This document shows, one piece after another, positions 16,508 to 24,971 of a stretch of DNA of 27,413 nt. The stretch comes from UBA1672 sp023140905. Lineage in GTDB: Bacteria; Pseudomonadota; Alphaproteobacteria; Micavibrionales; Micavibrionaceae. The notes under the pieces were generated by a model. The model ran no database searches. It was not told the origin of the DNA and was given only the letters and a program-made list of their open reading frames with translations. Location: positions 1 to 27,413 of the forward strand of contig DAOVWH010000005.1 of the NCBI GenBank assembly GCA_030636745.1, written 5' to 3'. A program made the translations under genes and the position numbers. Every line of letters begins with the position of its first letter. Position 1 is the stretch's first letter.

Positions 16508-17821
16508 TTAAGGTGGTATCTGCCGGATAATATCATGGATTGTGTCGTAGATTTCCTGCAAATCTTCCTGTGTTACGCAATAGGGTGGCAAAACGTATAA
16601 AGTGTTTCCCAAGGGGCGTAATAAAACATTTCTTTCCAGCGCTAATTGATAAAGGCGCGGTTGCAACATCGAAAGATAATCGGCTTTATTTTCTTCTTCT
16701 GTCACAATGTCGAATGCCAAGATTGTTCCTTTTTGGCGAATATTGGCCACGCTATTATGTTGCGATAGCTTCAATGCTGCGCTCTCATGTGATTTAGCAA
16801 TTGTACTTATGCGCTCAAAAACAGGTTCGTTTTCCCATATATCCAAAGATGCGTTTGCCGCAGCACAAGAAAGTGCGTTCCCTGTATAAGAAGTGGAATG
16901 AAAAAACATTCTTTCGCGGGATTTGTGATGATAAGCCATAAAGATATCATGGCTGCACAATGTCAACCCCATCGGCAAAAAGCCTCCTGTCAGCCCTTTA
17001 GACAAACACATCATATCGGGCATAAAATCCGCTTGCTCGCACGCAAACATTGTACCTGTACGTCCGAACCCGGTCATGATCTCATCTGCAATAAGAAGCA
17101 CACCATGCGTACAGCATAAATCCGCCATAGATTTTAGAGCTTGCGGCGAATAAAAACGCATTCCCCCTGCGCCCAATATAAGAGGCTCAAAAATAAAAGC
17201 CGCCACATCGTCTTTATTTGCTTTCAGGAAATCTTCCAGACGCGTTAAAGCTTCGGCTTCCCTGCCTTCTTCAGGCACAGGAATATGTGTAACATCGAAT
17301 AAATACGGCTCATAAATTGCATTATATTGACTGCGCGCGCCCAAGCTCATCGCACCAAACGTATCTCCGTGATACCCGCCTTCCAGCGCAATAATTTTCC
17401 GTCGTGGCTTGCCTGTATGTGTCCAATAGCCAATCGCCATTTTCAACGCTACTTCAACACTGGTCGATCCGCTATCAGAGAAAAAAGCGTGTGCGAATGG
17501 TTGGCCGAATGACTTTGCTGTCAGATCAGATAAACGTGCAGCAAGTTGCTCGGCTGGCTCATGGGTAAACCCTGCAAAGATAACCTGAGCTAACTTCTCA
17601 GATTGTTCTTTAACGCAATTTACAATGTGAGGATGGCTATGCCCATGGGTCACAACCCACCAGCTTGATATTGCATCAATTATTCTGCGCTCATCATCGC
17701 AGCTTTTATCCTGTACGTCTTTGCGTGCAAAAAGATAAGCTCCGTTTGCACGGTCAACATGAACGGAATCAGGGTTAATAGCATGTTGCGTAAATGGATG
17801 CCAGATAGATGAATTTGTCAT
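16508..17821 (-). CDS. bioA: Adenosylmethionine-8-amino-7-oxononanoate aminotransferase
   Basis: BioA is a PLP class III aminotransferase that converts KAPA to DAPA using S-adenosylmethionine as amino donor, the second-last assembly stage of biotin. Visible features are IWHPFTQH at the start, SSWWVVTHGHSHP (52-64, the substrate-gate Trp pair), the PLP-phosphate SGSTSVE (117-123), the PLP-ring Asp246 in LLIADEIMTGFGRTG, and the Schiff-base lysine K275 in LSKGLTGGFLPM. Length 437 is typical. Its ATG overlaps the bioD stop by four bases (ATGA), implying translational coupling. About 150 bases without a gene separate it from dnaN; no clear terminator hairpin is seen there. Confidence 0.97.
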   Translation of the reverse strand: MTNSSIWHPFTQHAINPDSVHVDRANGAYLFARKDVQDKSCDDERRIIDAISSWWVVTHGHSHPHIVNCVKEQSEKLAQVIFAGFTHEPAEQLAARLSDLTAKSFGQPFAHAFFSDSGSTSVEVALKMAIGYWTHTGKPRRKIIALEGGYHGDTFGAMSLGARSQYNAIYEPYLFDVTHIPVPEEGREAEALTRLEDFLKANKDDVAAFIFEPLILGAGGMRFYSPQALKSMADLCCTHGVLLIADEIMTGFGRTGTMFACEQADFMPDMMCLSKGLTGGFLPMGLTLCSHDIFMAYHHKSRERMFFHSTSYTGNALSCAAANASLDIWENEPVFERISTIAKSHESAALKLSQHNSVANIRQKGTILAFDIVTEEENKADYLSMLQPRLYQLALERNVLLRPLGNTLYVLPPYCVTQEDLQEIYDTIHDIIRQIPP

Positions 17822-18474
17822 GAAACAAAATCCTGTATGTTAAAATTTGTTGCAAATATGTCCACCAGTGTTTTGGGATCCAAACGATCAAGTTTCGGCA
17901 TAACACCTAGAATTTCTGTTTTTGAGAACGCCGCAATTGTTTCTACATTATCCGGGTTTTCCTCTCCGATAAAGACCAGACCTCTGACCGGAATTTTCCG
18001 GCTCCATAAAGCTTCAAGGGATAATAATGTGTGATTAATTGTCCCAAGTCCTGTACGTGCACATAAAATTACGGGGATCTGCCACTCTTTATACAGGTTG
18101 ATTTGCAAATTCTTGCGCGTAAGCGGGACCATAAGCCCGCCCGCTCCTTCTATAATAAGTGTCCCGTCATCACATGCTGGGATATTTTCAAGATTACATA
18201 AAGCCTTCATATCAACGCTCTGACCATCTAATTCAGCCGCGCGGTGAGGGGAAAGACTTTGTGAAAAAATGTAGCGCTCTGCCATAAACCGATCATCCGG
18301 CAATCCGCTTAAACGCTGGACACTACGTGTATCAACACCATCCGTAATACCTGACTGGATTGGTTTCCAATAATGCGGTTTTAGCCCAGCCTTCTCCAGC
18401 CCCAGCATAAGCGCGGCACTAAAGGTCGTCTTACCAATTTCCGTATCGGTTCCTGTAATGACTATTCTGTTCAT
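17818..18474 (-). CDS. bioD: Dethiobiotin synthetase
   Basis: BioD closes the ureido ring of dethiobiotin from DAPA, CO2 and ATP. The P-loop GTDTEIGKTT is at residues 8-17 and the later GAGGLMVPL motif is present (EGAGGLMVPLTRKN). I place the start at ATG 18474 (MNRIVITGTDTE), as in most BioD proteins; an in-frame ATG 15 bases upstream is possible. Length is 218 residues. It overlaps bioA by four bases downstream and is separated from bioF by about 600 bases that include a broken gene. Confidence 0.95.
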   Translation of the reverse strand: MNRIVITGTDTEIGKTTFSAALMLGLEKAGLKPHYWKPIQSGITDGVDTRSVQRLSGLPDDRFMAERYIFSQSLSPHRAAELDGQSVDMKALCNLENIPACDDGTLIIEGAGGLMVPLTRKNLQINLYKEWQIPVILCARTGLGTINHTLLSLEALWSRKIPVRGLVFIGEENPDNVETIAAFSKTEILGVMPKLDRLDPKTLVDIFATNFNIQDFVS

Positions 18475-18601
18475 AATAAGGTAAATCATATAGGAAATAC
18501 ATCCATAAATCCTATTCCTTTTTTAAGTTTTTATGGAATACACCTGCTCTGCTTTTGACAAAATCCGATGATATAAGAATGAGAAATCCCCAGACACTTA
18601 G

Positions 18602-19035
18602 TTATGTCAAAGATCGCCTTTTCAAAACAATCCCCATACTATCACCATAAAATTCACTGAAATATACAGTCCAAAACTTCACCCCTTTTAAAGGGTAAAA
18701 TGCTCTAAATCGGGAAAAGTTTACACAGAGATTTACACAGGTAATTTTCCCACTATCTTCTATGGCCATCTGAATAAATCCCTCGCTTTTTAGTTCTAAA
18801 AATACATATCGCGCATTAATGCTTATCACTTTGTTCGCTAGCGGTGTTTATGTGGGTAAATACAAAATGATAAGTTTCTCATTTTGTGCTTTTTGGGAAG
18901 CACGGCGGCTATGTGATGGCATAATTCAAAGCCATTTATCTATTTTTTCGTCCTTCATTATAACGCTGTCCAGACGGGAAATGAAGGCTGTTTTTATGCT
19001 TTACGTAACGACGTGTTTTACAATGGGGGTTTTCT
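18602..19035 (-). pseudogene. Decayed gene, possibly a phage/plasmid replication-type helix-turn-helix protein
   Basis: This fills most of the 18475-19084 gap between bioF and bioD. In one minus-strand frame 18912-18965 reads RYNEGRKNR, a stop (TAA at 18936-18938), then MALNYAIT; further stops follow. After a frame change, 18602-18829 reads INARYVFLELKSEGFIQMAI. Joined together this resembles a family I recall with a RYNGxNNG motif, then a helix-turn-helix ending in ELxxxGFI, found in phage-like replication or DNA-binding proteins. At least two in-frame stops plus a frameshift show it is broken. Two copies of TTTACACAG, 12 bases apart (18720-18728, 18732-18740), lie inside. The family assignment is tentative; decay is more certain than identity. 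Confidence 0.4.
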
Positions 19036-19084
19036 TGTTATTTTAATTTATAACAATGGCTTAACAGATCATCAAGCCCCTATT

Positions 19085-20209
19085 CTATAAGGCTTTTCGA
19101 ATGTCTTCAAAAGCATTGACAAATTCTCTAATATTTTCCCTTTTAAGCTTTGCACTCAAAGACAGGCGAAGACGTGCCGTGCCTGCCGGAACAGCTGGCG
19201 GACGGATTGCTCGGATATCATAGCCCTTGTTTTGGAGTTGCTCAGCAACATCAACTGACACAGAGTCCTCACCCAAAATTATGGGCACAATATGACCACC
19301 ATGGCCGCCTAAAAGCTGTTGCGTATAGCGACATATTTTGTGTAATTTTTCACGCCGGGCAGCCCCATCTGTGGATAAAATAATCTCCAGAGATTTTTGC
19401 ACAAGAACAGCCTGAACCGGCATGGGGGCTGTGGAAAAAATGAAGGGGCGGGATGTGTTTACCATATAATCAATAATGCCGGAATTAGAACAAATTATAG
19501 CCCCGGCTACACCCATAGCCTTACCACATGTATAAAGTGTAACTATGTGTTCATAGCCTTTATTTTTACATATCGCATCATAAACTAGACCGCGACCATC
19601 TTCCCCAAGTACGCCCGTTGCATGTGCTTCATCAATAATCAGCATTGCATCGTAACGTTCGGCACATTTATATAATTCCAGCAAGGGAGCCTGATCGCCC
19701 TCCATGGAATAAACAGACTCAGCGCAAACCCATATATTCTGTGCTTTTCCACGATAGCGCTTTAGCAAATCTTCCAGCGCATTCATATCATTATGAGGAA
19801 ATTTAAAGCTCTTGGCCCGACATGCTACGAGGCCGTCACGCATACTGGCATGGACAAGATTATCGTATAAAACGACATCGCCGCGCTGTGGCAAAGTCGT
19901 TAATAATGCGTAATTAGCCTGAAATCCGGTTGGAAAGAAAAGCGTACGCTCACAGCCAAAAACTTGAGCTGCATAATCTTCTAAGTCTTGGTGAGCTTGC
20001 GCGTGCCCCCGCAAAAGCCGCGATCCGCCAGAACCAACCGAAGATTCTTCATTTCCGAAATAAGAAAGTGCAGCTTCACGTAAAGCCGGATGATCTGCCA
20101 TTCCAAGATAATCATTGGAACTTAGATCTAGGCCACAAGGCAAAGTGAGCCTTCGATAGCGTCCTAATGACTTAAGCTGCTCAATTGTTTTTTCAGGGTC
20201 AAAGCTCAC
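19085..20209 (-). CDS. bioF: 8-amino-7-oxononanoate synthase (KAPA synthase)
   Basis: BioF is a PLP alpha-oxoamine synthase that condenses a pimeloyl thioester with L-alanine. Visible are the substrate-site LDLSSNDYLGMADHP (28-41), the glycine-rich GSGGSRLLRGHA (59-70), IIDEAHATGVLGEDGRG (191-207) with the conserved Asp and His, and the PLP lysine K230 in TCGKAMGVAGA. Length 374 is usual. It follows bioB by 25 bases and is probably co-transcribed with it. Confidence 0.96.
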   Translation of the reverse strand: MSFDPEKTIEQLKSLGRYRRLTLPCGLDLSSNDYLGMADHPALREAALSYFGNEESSVGSGGSRLLRGHAQAHQDLEDYAAQVFGCERTLFFPTGFQANYALLTTLPQRGDVVLYDNLVHASMRDGLVACRAKSFKFPHNDMNALEDLLKRYRGKAQNIWVCAESVYSMEGDQAPLLELYKCAERYDAMLIIDEAHATGVLGEDGRGLVYDAICKNKGYEHIVTLYTCGKAMGVAGAIICSNSGIIDYMVNTSRPFIFSTAPMPVQAVLVQKSLEIILSTDGAARREKLHKICRYTQQLLGGHGGHIVPIILGEDSVSVDVAEQLQNKGYDIRAIRPPAVPAGTARLRLSLSAKLKRENIREFVNAFEDIRKAL

Positions 20210-20234
20210 AAATTATGTCCCTTTTACAGGTAAA

Positions 20235-21275
20235 TTATTTTCTTTTTTGGCCCTTACACGTACAAACACTCTGGCAAACATGGTGATGCTCCTCTTTAAA
20301 AGGCTTGCGAGGGGTCATGTCCAACGCCTTTAACAAAGCTTCGTCAAAAGCTTCTCCTGAATTAGGTGTTGTCAGCAATTTCTCACCGGAAAAAATGGAG
20401 TTAGCTCCGGCCATAAACGCCATAGCCTGAGCCTCTTTAGAAATCGCCAAACGCCCGGCTGATAAACGTACCATGGCTTTTGGCATTAAAATACGAGCAA
20501 CCGCAATCGCTCGAATCCACTCAAAAATATCAAGCGGTTCATTGTCTTCCATCGGTGTTCCTTTAATTGGAACCAGCATATTAATCGGCACAGATTCAGG
20601 CTGCGGATTTAACTGCGAAAGAGTGTGAAGAAAAGAAATCCGATCATTTTGTGACTCGCCAAGTCCCAGAATTCCGCCACTACATACATTTATTCCGGCT
20701 TCAGCCAGATTTTTAATAGTGTCCAAACGATCATCATATGTACGTGTTGTCACAACTTTGTCATAGAATTCGCGGCTTGTATCCAAATTGTGGTTGTAAG
20801 TGTGTAAACCAGCGGCTTTTAGGCGTTTTGCCTGTTCTTTAGTCAGCATACCAAGCGTGACACACGCCTCCATACCCATATCTGTCACGCCTTTAATCAT
20901 CTCCAAAACGCGATCAAACGCCCTGCCATCAAGCACTCTAGGCCAAGCGGCTCCCATACAAAACCGTGTGGAACCGGCTTCTTTAGCTTTACGCGCTTCT
21001 TCCAGAACGTCATCGACCTTCATCAAAATTTCTTTATCAAGCTCTGCTTCATTATGAATACTCTGAGGACAATACCCACAATTTTCGATACAACCGCCTG
21101 TTTTTACTGATAAAAGCGTACAAATCTGCATTTCGTGCGGATTATGATGGGCACGATGAACTTGCGCAGCCATATATATAAGGTCTAGCAAAGGGCGATG
21201 ATATAGCTCCATCACTTCTTCCAAAGTATAATCTGGGTCTTTTTTATTAGTGTGATTATCCTGAATTGTGCTCAT
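20235..21275 (-). CDS. bioB: Biotin synthase (radical SAM) with Cys/His-rich C-terminal tail
   Basis: BioB inserts sulfur into dethiobiotin to give biotin, using a [4Fe-4S]/SAM radical cluster and a sacrificial [2Fe-2S] cluster. The radical SAM motif CIENCGYC supplies Cys62, Cys66 and Cys69. Other signatures are FCMGAAWP, YNHNLDTSREFY and RLSAGR, the last holding the Arg ligand of the second cluster. The final residues HHHVCQSVCTCKGQKRK carry three clustered cysteines and three histidines and look like an added metal-binding tail. TTAGG precedes the ATG. It heads the biotin block; 907 bases upstream of it carry no recognised gene but contain repeat copy E about 50 bases away. Confidence 0.97.
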   Translation of the reverse strand: MSTIQDNHTNKKDPDYTLEEVMELYHRPLLDLIYMAAQVHRAHHNPHEMQICTLLSVKTGGCIENCGYCPQSIHNEAELDKEILMKVDDVLEEARKAKEAGSTRFCMGAAWPRVLDGRAFDRVLEMIKGVTDMGMEACVTLGMLTKEQAKRLKAAGLHTYNHNLDTSREFYDKVVTTRTYDDRLDTIKNLAEAGINVCSGGILGLGESQNDRISFLHTLSQLNPQPESVPINMLVPIKGTPMEDNEPLDIFEWIRAIAVARILMPKAMVRLSAGRLAISKEAQAMAFMAGANSIFSGEKLLTTPNSGEAFDEALLKALDMTPRKPFKEEHHHVCQSVCTCKGQKRK

Positions 21276-21322
21276 TACCTAATCCATTGTTATAAAATAA
21301 TATTAAACTCTTATTCTAAAAT

Positions 21323-21341
21323 TATAGTGGCTTCACTTAAG
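21323..21341. repeat. Dispersed repeat copy E
   Basis: TATAGTGGCTTCACTTAAG matches the family end with a GGC variant. It lies about 50 bases upstream of bioB. With the preceding AT it reads TATAAT on the minus strand, facing bioB, but the -35 position is not recognisable. Confidence 0.5.
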
Positions 21342-21709
21342 GCTCCTGAGGGTAAGCCCCCTCCTCTTATCGGTCAAGTCTGTAATATCATAATAATATT
21401 TGCAAATTATCAGAGAATTACATTTCCCGGCAAATCTCAAATGTAGAAAGTTAGTTGGCACTAATTGTTTCACGGCGTGTTGTTCGATATAGGAATAAAA
21501 CCCGTACATGTCTGATATTACACAAGCCCGTATGCATAAATATGTGTTATAAAGGGCAGGAATTAATAAATAGTTCTGCCTGAACTTTATCCTATAAAAT
21601 GACCCGAAAATGCACAAAATACGGGGGTTTCGCTGACTGTGGCGCATATAAGGTGCACGTACACAGCTAAGGGTTGCGCTTCGTTTTCTCTTATAGGATG
21701 GTCCGCTCT

Positions 21710-21769
21710 TTAAGCGCACACGCTCGTGTTGCTTCTGGGGGTGTGTTATAACACACTGTTAACGCTTAA
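21710..21769. other. Nested palindrome, three-way-junction-like
   Basis: TTAAGCG (21710-21716) pairs with CGCTTAA (21763-21769). Inside lie a hairpin ACACG-CT-CGTGT (21718-21729), extended by AAGC/GCTT, and the perfect 16-bp palindrome GTGTGTTATAACACAC (21741-21756). AAGC overlaps the outer stem, so not all pairings can form together. It could be a structured RNA, a protein-binding site or a recombination site. Confidence 0.45.
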
Positions 21770-22104
21770 TGTTTTTGGTTGCTATTGGACTATGCTGGCG
21801 CAGCGGCTTGCTCTTCCTCTAAATTGTACGTGTGTATGTCGCCATTTACGAAAATTGGGGCTTATTATTGCTAACTTTCTTTTAGTTGGTGGGTATAAAT
21901 TCATATGTCTTATATTTTCTATACGAAAATTGCTCTAACATGTAATCAAATTTCATTATAAAAGTGCTCGTCACTTGTACTTACAAGAGAAGTTTAAAAA
22001 TAATTATTGGGTATTAATGGTCATCAAGTCGCACGCGCCGCTGACCTCACGAAATAGTCGTTTGTTATCAGTGCGTTAGCGTAGGGTTAATATGAAGCTT
22101 TAAT

Positions 22105-22123
22105 TATAGCGGCTCAACTTAAC
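22105..22123. repeat. Dispersed repeat copy F (single end)
   Basis: TATAGCGGCTCAACTTAAC is closest to copy E (shared TATAG-GGCT-ACTTAA pattern), in the same orientation 782 bases away. It lies between the 3' end of the M16 peptidase and the gene-free region. Confidence 0.4.
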
Positions 22124-22182
22124 ATGCTATCTGGATCAGAAATAAAGTAACGATATTGTGGTGTTTAACGAAGGACCAATTT

Positions 22183-23457
22183 TCACCCAACGGCCAAGCG
22201 GTGTTTTACTGTCTCAAAATCACCTAATGTCTCAAGGGGACCTAGAGCCGCCAGCGTCGGATTGGAAGAAAAAATCTTCCCTGATAAAGTTTGTAAAGAG
22301 GAAATATTTACAGCATTAATCTCTTCTATAATATCTTTAACCGTGCGAATATTTCCATGTAAAAGTAAACTTCTAGCATTTTGATCTGCGCGATTCATCA
22401 TAGACTCGCGTGCAAGTAATGTTGTAGAGCGCAGTTGCGCTTTAGCACGGGCTAACTCTTCTTCTGCAATGCCATCACTAAGTTTTAAGATTTCATCACA
22501 AATGACAGGAACCAGCTCAGATAATTGACTTGGGCTTGTACCGGCATAAATACCGAACTGTCCATCATCACTATAAGATGAAAGAAAGCTGTATATAGAA
22601 TAAACCAAGCCGCGTTTTTCCCGCACTTCCTGAAATAAGCGGGATGACATACCGCCACCTAGTAAACAGGAAAGGACTTTCGCGGTGTAATAATCATTAC
22701 TTGTGCGCGAGGGACCCTGAAACCCCAAGACAATATGACTTTGCTCTAACTCACGTGGAACGCGGCGTTCAGAACCGCCAATATAAGAGGCAGACTTTTT
22801 GTTGTCATTTCCACCTTCAGGTAAAGCCGTAAACGCATTCTCAACACGGCGGACAAAATCATCATGATCGAAATTACCGCTAGCACATATAACAAGACGT
22901 GAAGGCGTATATAGACGTTTCACATAAGACATGAGCGCTTCACGGTTCATGGCTGCGACAATCTCAGAAGTGCCGAGGATTGGCGCACCCAGAGCTTGCT
23001 CCGGATAAGCAGTCTCAAAATAATGATCGAAAATAATATCATCGGGAGTATCATTACACATGCCAATTTCTTGTAAAATAACACTCCGCTCTTGCTCTAT
23101 TTCTTCTTCAAGCATAGTTGAATGTTGAACCATGTCAGCCAGCACATTCAAGGCTAGAGGCAGGTCATCTTTTAAAAGATGAATATGATAACTTGTAACT
23201 TCGCGGCCTGTATAGGCATTCATATGACCACCGACATTTTCAATAGCTTCTACAATCTCACGAGCATTACGTGTGGCCGTACCTTTAAAGAGCATATGTT
23301 CAACCATGTGCGCTGCGCCATTTACGCTCAAATCTTCATTGCGTGTACCTACACCGGCCCAAACACCGAGCACAACACTTTCTACATAAGGCACTCTGTC
23401 GGTAACAATACGTAAACCATTGGAAAGAGTTGTGAGTTTTATATCCGGTTGAGTCAT
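22183..23457 (-). CDS. M16 family zinc metallopeptidase (processing peptidase-like)
   Basis: This is a pitrilysin/mitochondrial-processing-peptidase-type zinc protease. The inverted zinc motif HxxEH appears as HMVEH (residues 50-54) in GAAHMVEHMLFKGT. The third ligand is a Glu near residue 130 in the ERSVILQEIGMCNDTPDD stretch. The C-terminal half keeps the FQGPSRTSNDYY and LGGGMSSRLFQEVREKRGLVYS signatures. At 424 residues it is the single-module form that works as a dimer. Homologues in alphaproteobacteria commonly follow thrC, as here (52-base gap), and are relatives of the beta subunit of the mitochondrial enzyme. The natural substrate in bacteria is not established. A cytoplasmic or membrane-associated location is likely because no signal peptide is seen. 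Confidence 0.93.
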   Translation of the reverse strand: MTQPDIKLTTLSNGLRIVTDRVPYVESVVLGVWAGVGTRNEDLSVNGAAHMVEHMLFKGTATRNAREIVEAIENVGGHMNAYTGREVTSYHIHLLKDDLPLALNVLADMVQHSTMLEEEIEQERSVILQEIGMCNDTPDDIIFDHYFETAYPEQALGAPILGTSEIVAAMNREALMSYVKRLYTPSRLVICASGNFDHDDFVRRVENAFTALPEGGNDNKKSASYIGGSERRVPRELEQSHIVLGFQGPSRTSNDYYTAKVLSCLLGGGMSSRLFQEVREKRGLVYSIYSFLSSYSDDGQFGIYAGTSPSQLSELVPVICDEILKLSDGIAEEELARAKAQLRSTTLLARESMMNRADQNARSLLLHGNIRTVKDIIEEINAVNISSLQTLSGKIFSSNPTLAALGPLETLGDFETVKHRLAVG

Positions 23458-23509
23458 GCTGTTCCTTTTGTTCCTATAAAAATAAGGGGATGGGCGGTAA
23501 TTAAAAAAA

Positions 23510-24925
23510 TTAAGTAATAGCCTGAGAGTTAGCTTTCACATAAGCCATTACCGTTAACAAGTCATTCGGTTGTTGGATCAGGACTTCCTCACGTTCAAAC
23601 AAATCGGCCAGATGACCGGGCAAAGCAGGGCGTACACCAATCGCATTTTCTACAGCATCGGGAAATTTCGCCGGATGCGCAGTTGCCAATAAAACAACAG
23701 GATCATCACTGTCCAATTTCTCAGTAATAGCCTTAACAGCTTTCATGCCGACAGCTGTATGTGGGTCAAGAATATAATCTGCAATCTCATATACATTTTT
23801 TATCAGTTCAAGCGTGGCATCATCATCAGCGCGGCTGGCTGTGAAGACCGAACATGCTTTTTGCAAATGTTCATCGCTGACAGTAAAATTGCCGCAATCT
23901 TTAAAACTGCGCATAACCGCATCAAGGCGCACAGTATTACGATCAAACAAATCAAATAAATAACGCTCAAAATTGCTGGGAATTTGAATATCCATAGAAG
24001 GGCTAAGCGTCTTATACGCTTCATCAATCCGCATAATGCCTTCTTCAAAAAAGCGCGTAAGAATGTCATTTTCGTTGCTGGCTATGTTCAAAGTCTTAAT
24101 AGGCAATCCCATTTGTTTAGCGCTATAAGCTGCAAATACATTGCCGAAATTCCCTGTTGGGACGACAAAAGAAATTTCCTTCTCAGGCGCGCCCAAAGCC
24201 AAAGCCGATGTATAATAGTAAACGATCTGCGCCATAATCCGCGCCCAGTTAATCGAGTTCACAGCAGAAAGATTAACGCTTTTACGGAAAGTTTCATCCG
24301 CAAACATTGCTTTAACCAGATTTTGACAATCATCAAAAGATCCATCCAGTGCCACATTATAAACATTAGGCGCGTTCACTGTGGTCATTTGTTTGCGTTG
24401 AACATCAGAAACACGCCCTTGCGGGTGAAGAATAAAAATATCAGCTTGTTGGCAAAATTTACATCCTTCAATAGCCGCGGAACCAGTGTCTCCGCTGGTT
24501 GCGCCAACAATCGTTATACGCTCTTCGCGTTGCTTTAAGACATAATCAAACAAGCGCCCTAGAAGCTGTAGCGCAATATCTTTAAAAGCTATTGTCGGAC
24601 CGTGAAATAATTCCATGACATAAACATTGCCATTTCCATAGCCCTCAAGATGGTGCAAGGGTACAACATCTTTGTGACGGAACGTGCTGTCAGCATATGT
24701 TTCTTCAACTATTTTCTTGAAATCTTCAGCAGGGATAGAGCCTTCTACAAACGGATACATAACAGAAAAAGCAACATCACAATAGGATTTGCCTTTAAGC
24801 GAAGCAATATCAATAGATGGCCAGCTTTCCGGTACATATAACCCGCCATCAGGAGCCATGCCAGCCAGTAAGACAGTTTCAAAACTTTGTGGCTCACCGT
24901 TACCACGTGTAGAGATGTATTTCAT
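23510..24925 (-). CDS. thrC: Threonine synthase
   Basis: ThrC is a PLP enzyme that converts O-phosphohomoserine to threonine. The N-terminal MKYISTRG and GGLYVPE are characteristic of the class II enzyme, the Schiff-base lysine K115 lies in GPTIAFKDIALQLLG, and ATSGDTGSAAIEG supplies the phosphate-binding loop. The substrate-channel PTGNFGNVFAAYSAKQMGLP is present. Length is 471 residues, normal for this class. It is the third gene after pdxS-pdxT (46-base gap) and is followed by the M16 peptidase. Confidence 0.97.
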   Translation of the reverse strand: MKYISTRGNGEPQSFETVLLAGMAPDGGLYVPESWPSIDIASLKGKSYCDVAFSVMYPFVEGSIPAEDFKKIVEETYADSTFRHKDVVPLHHLEGYGNGNVYVMELFHGPTIAFKDIALQLLGRLFDYVLKQREERITIVGATSGDTGSAAIEGCKFCQQADIFILHPQGRVSDVQRKQMTTVNAPNVYNVALDGSFDDCQNLVKAMFADETFRKSVNLSAVNSINWARIMAQIVYYYTSALALGAPEKEISFVVPTGNFGNVFAAYSAKQMGLPIKTLNIASNENDILTRFFEEGIMRIDEAYKTLSPSMDIQIPSNFERYLFDLFDRNTVRLDAVMRSFKDCGNFTVSDEHLQKACSVFTASRADDDATLELIKNVYEIADYILDPHTAVGMKAVKAITEKLDSDDPVVLLATAHPAKFPDAVENAIGVRPALPGHLADLFEREEVLIQQPNDLLTVMAYVKANSQAIT

Positions 24926-24971
24926 AAGTAACCTCTAGTTTCCAGTGCCCACGCCATTCCAGAAAAGGAGC

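Larger units (their letters stand above)
21276..22182. other. 907-bp region without a convincing gene, upstream of bioB
   Basis: No ORF here has a ribosome binding site, domain or plausible composition. The longest, a minus-strand frame of 128 codons ending at 21333, is rich in Cys, Tyr and Arg and stops within repeat copy E. Contents that can be supported are two repeat ends in the same orientation (21323 and 22105), a 9-bp inverted repeat ATCCTATAA/TTATAGGAT (21589-21597 and 21691-21699), and a nested palindrome at 21710-21769. The 23-codon ORF 21599-21670 between the 9-bp arms has no ribosome binding site. The stretch might be a decayed mobile element or contain a structured RNA. Confidence 0.5.

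Noticed and set aside
18720..18740. Two TTTACACAG repeats as DnaA boxes or an origin near dnaN
   Set aside because: They do not match TTATNCACA, there is no dnaA or AT-rich unwinding cluster, and they lie within the broken gene frame.
21290..21302. TTATAAAATAA upstream of bioB as a BioR operator
   Set aside because: BioR sites as I recall are TTATMKATAA; this has an extra base and an A-rich centre, common by chance in AT-rich DNA.
21333..21719. 128-codon minus-strand ORF upstream of bioB
   Set aside because: Unusual composition (Cys, Tyr, Arg rich), no ribosome binding site or domain, and its end lies inside a repeat copy; probably a chance open frame.
23984..24538. 184-codon + strand ORF inside thrC
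   Set aside because: Fully antisense to conserved thrC sequence, with no independent start signals.
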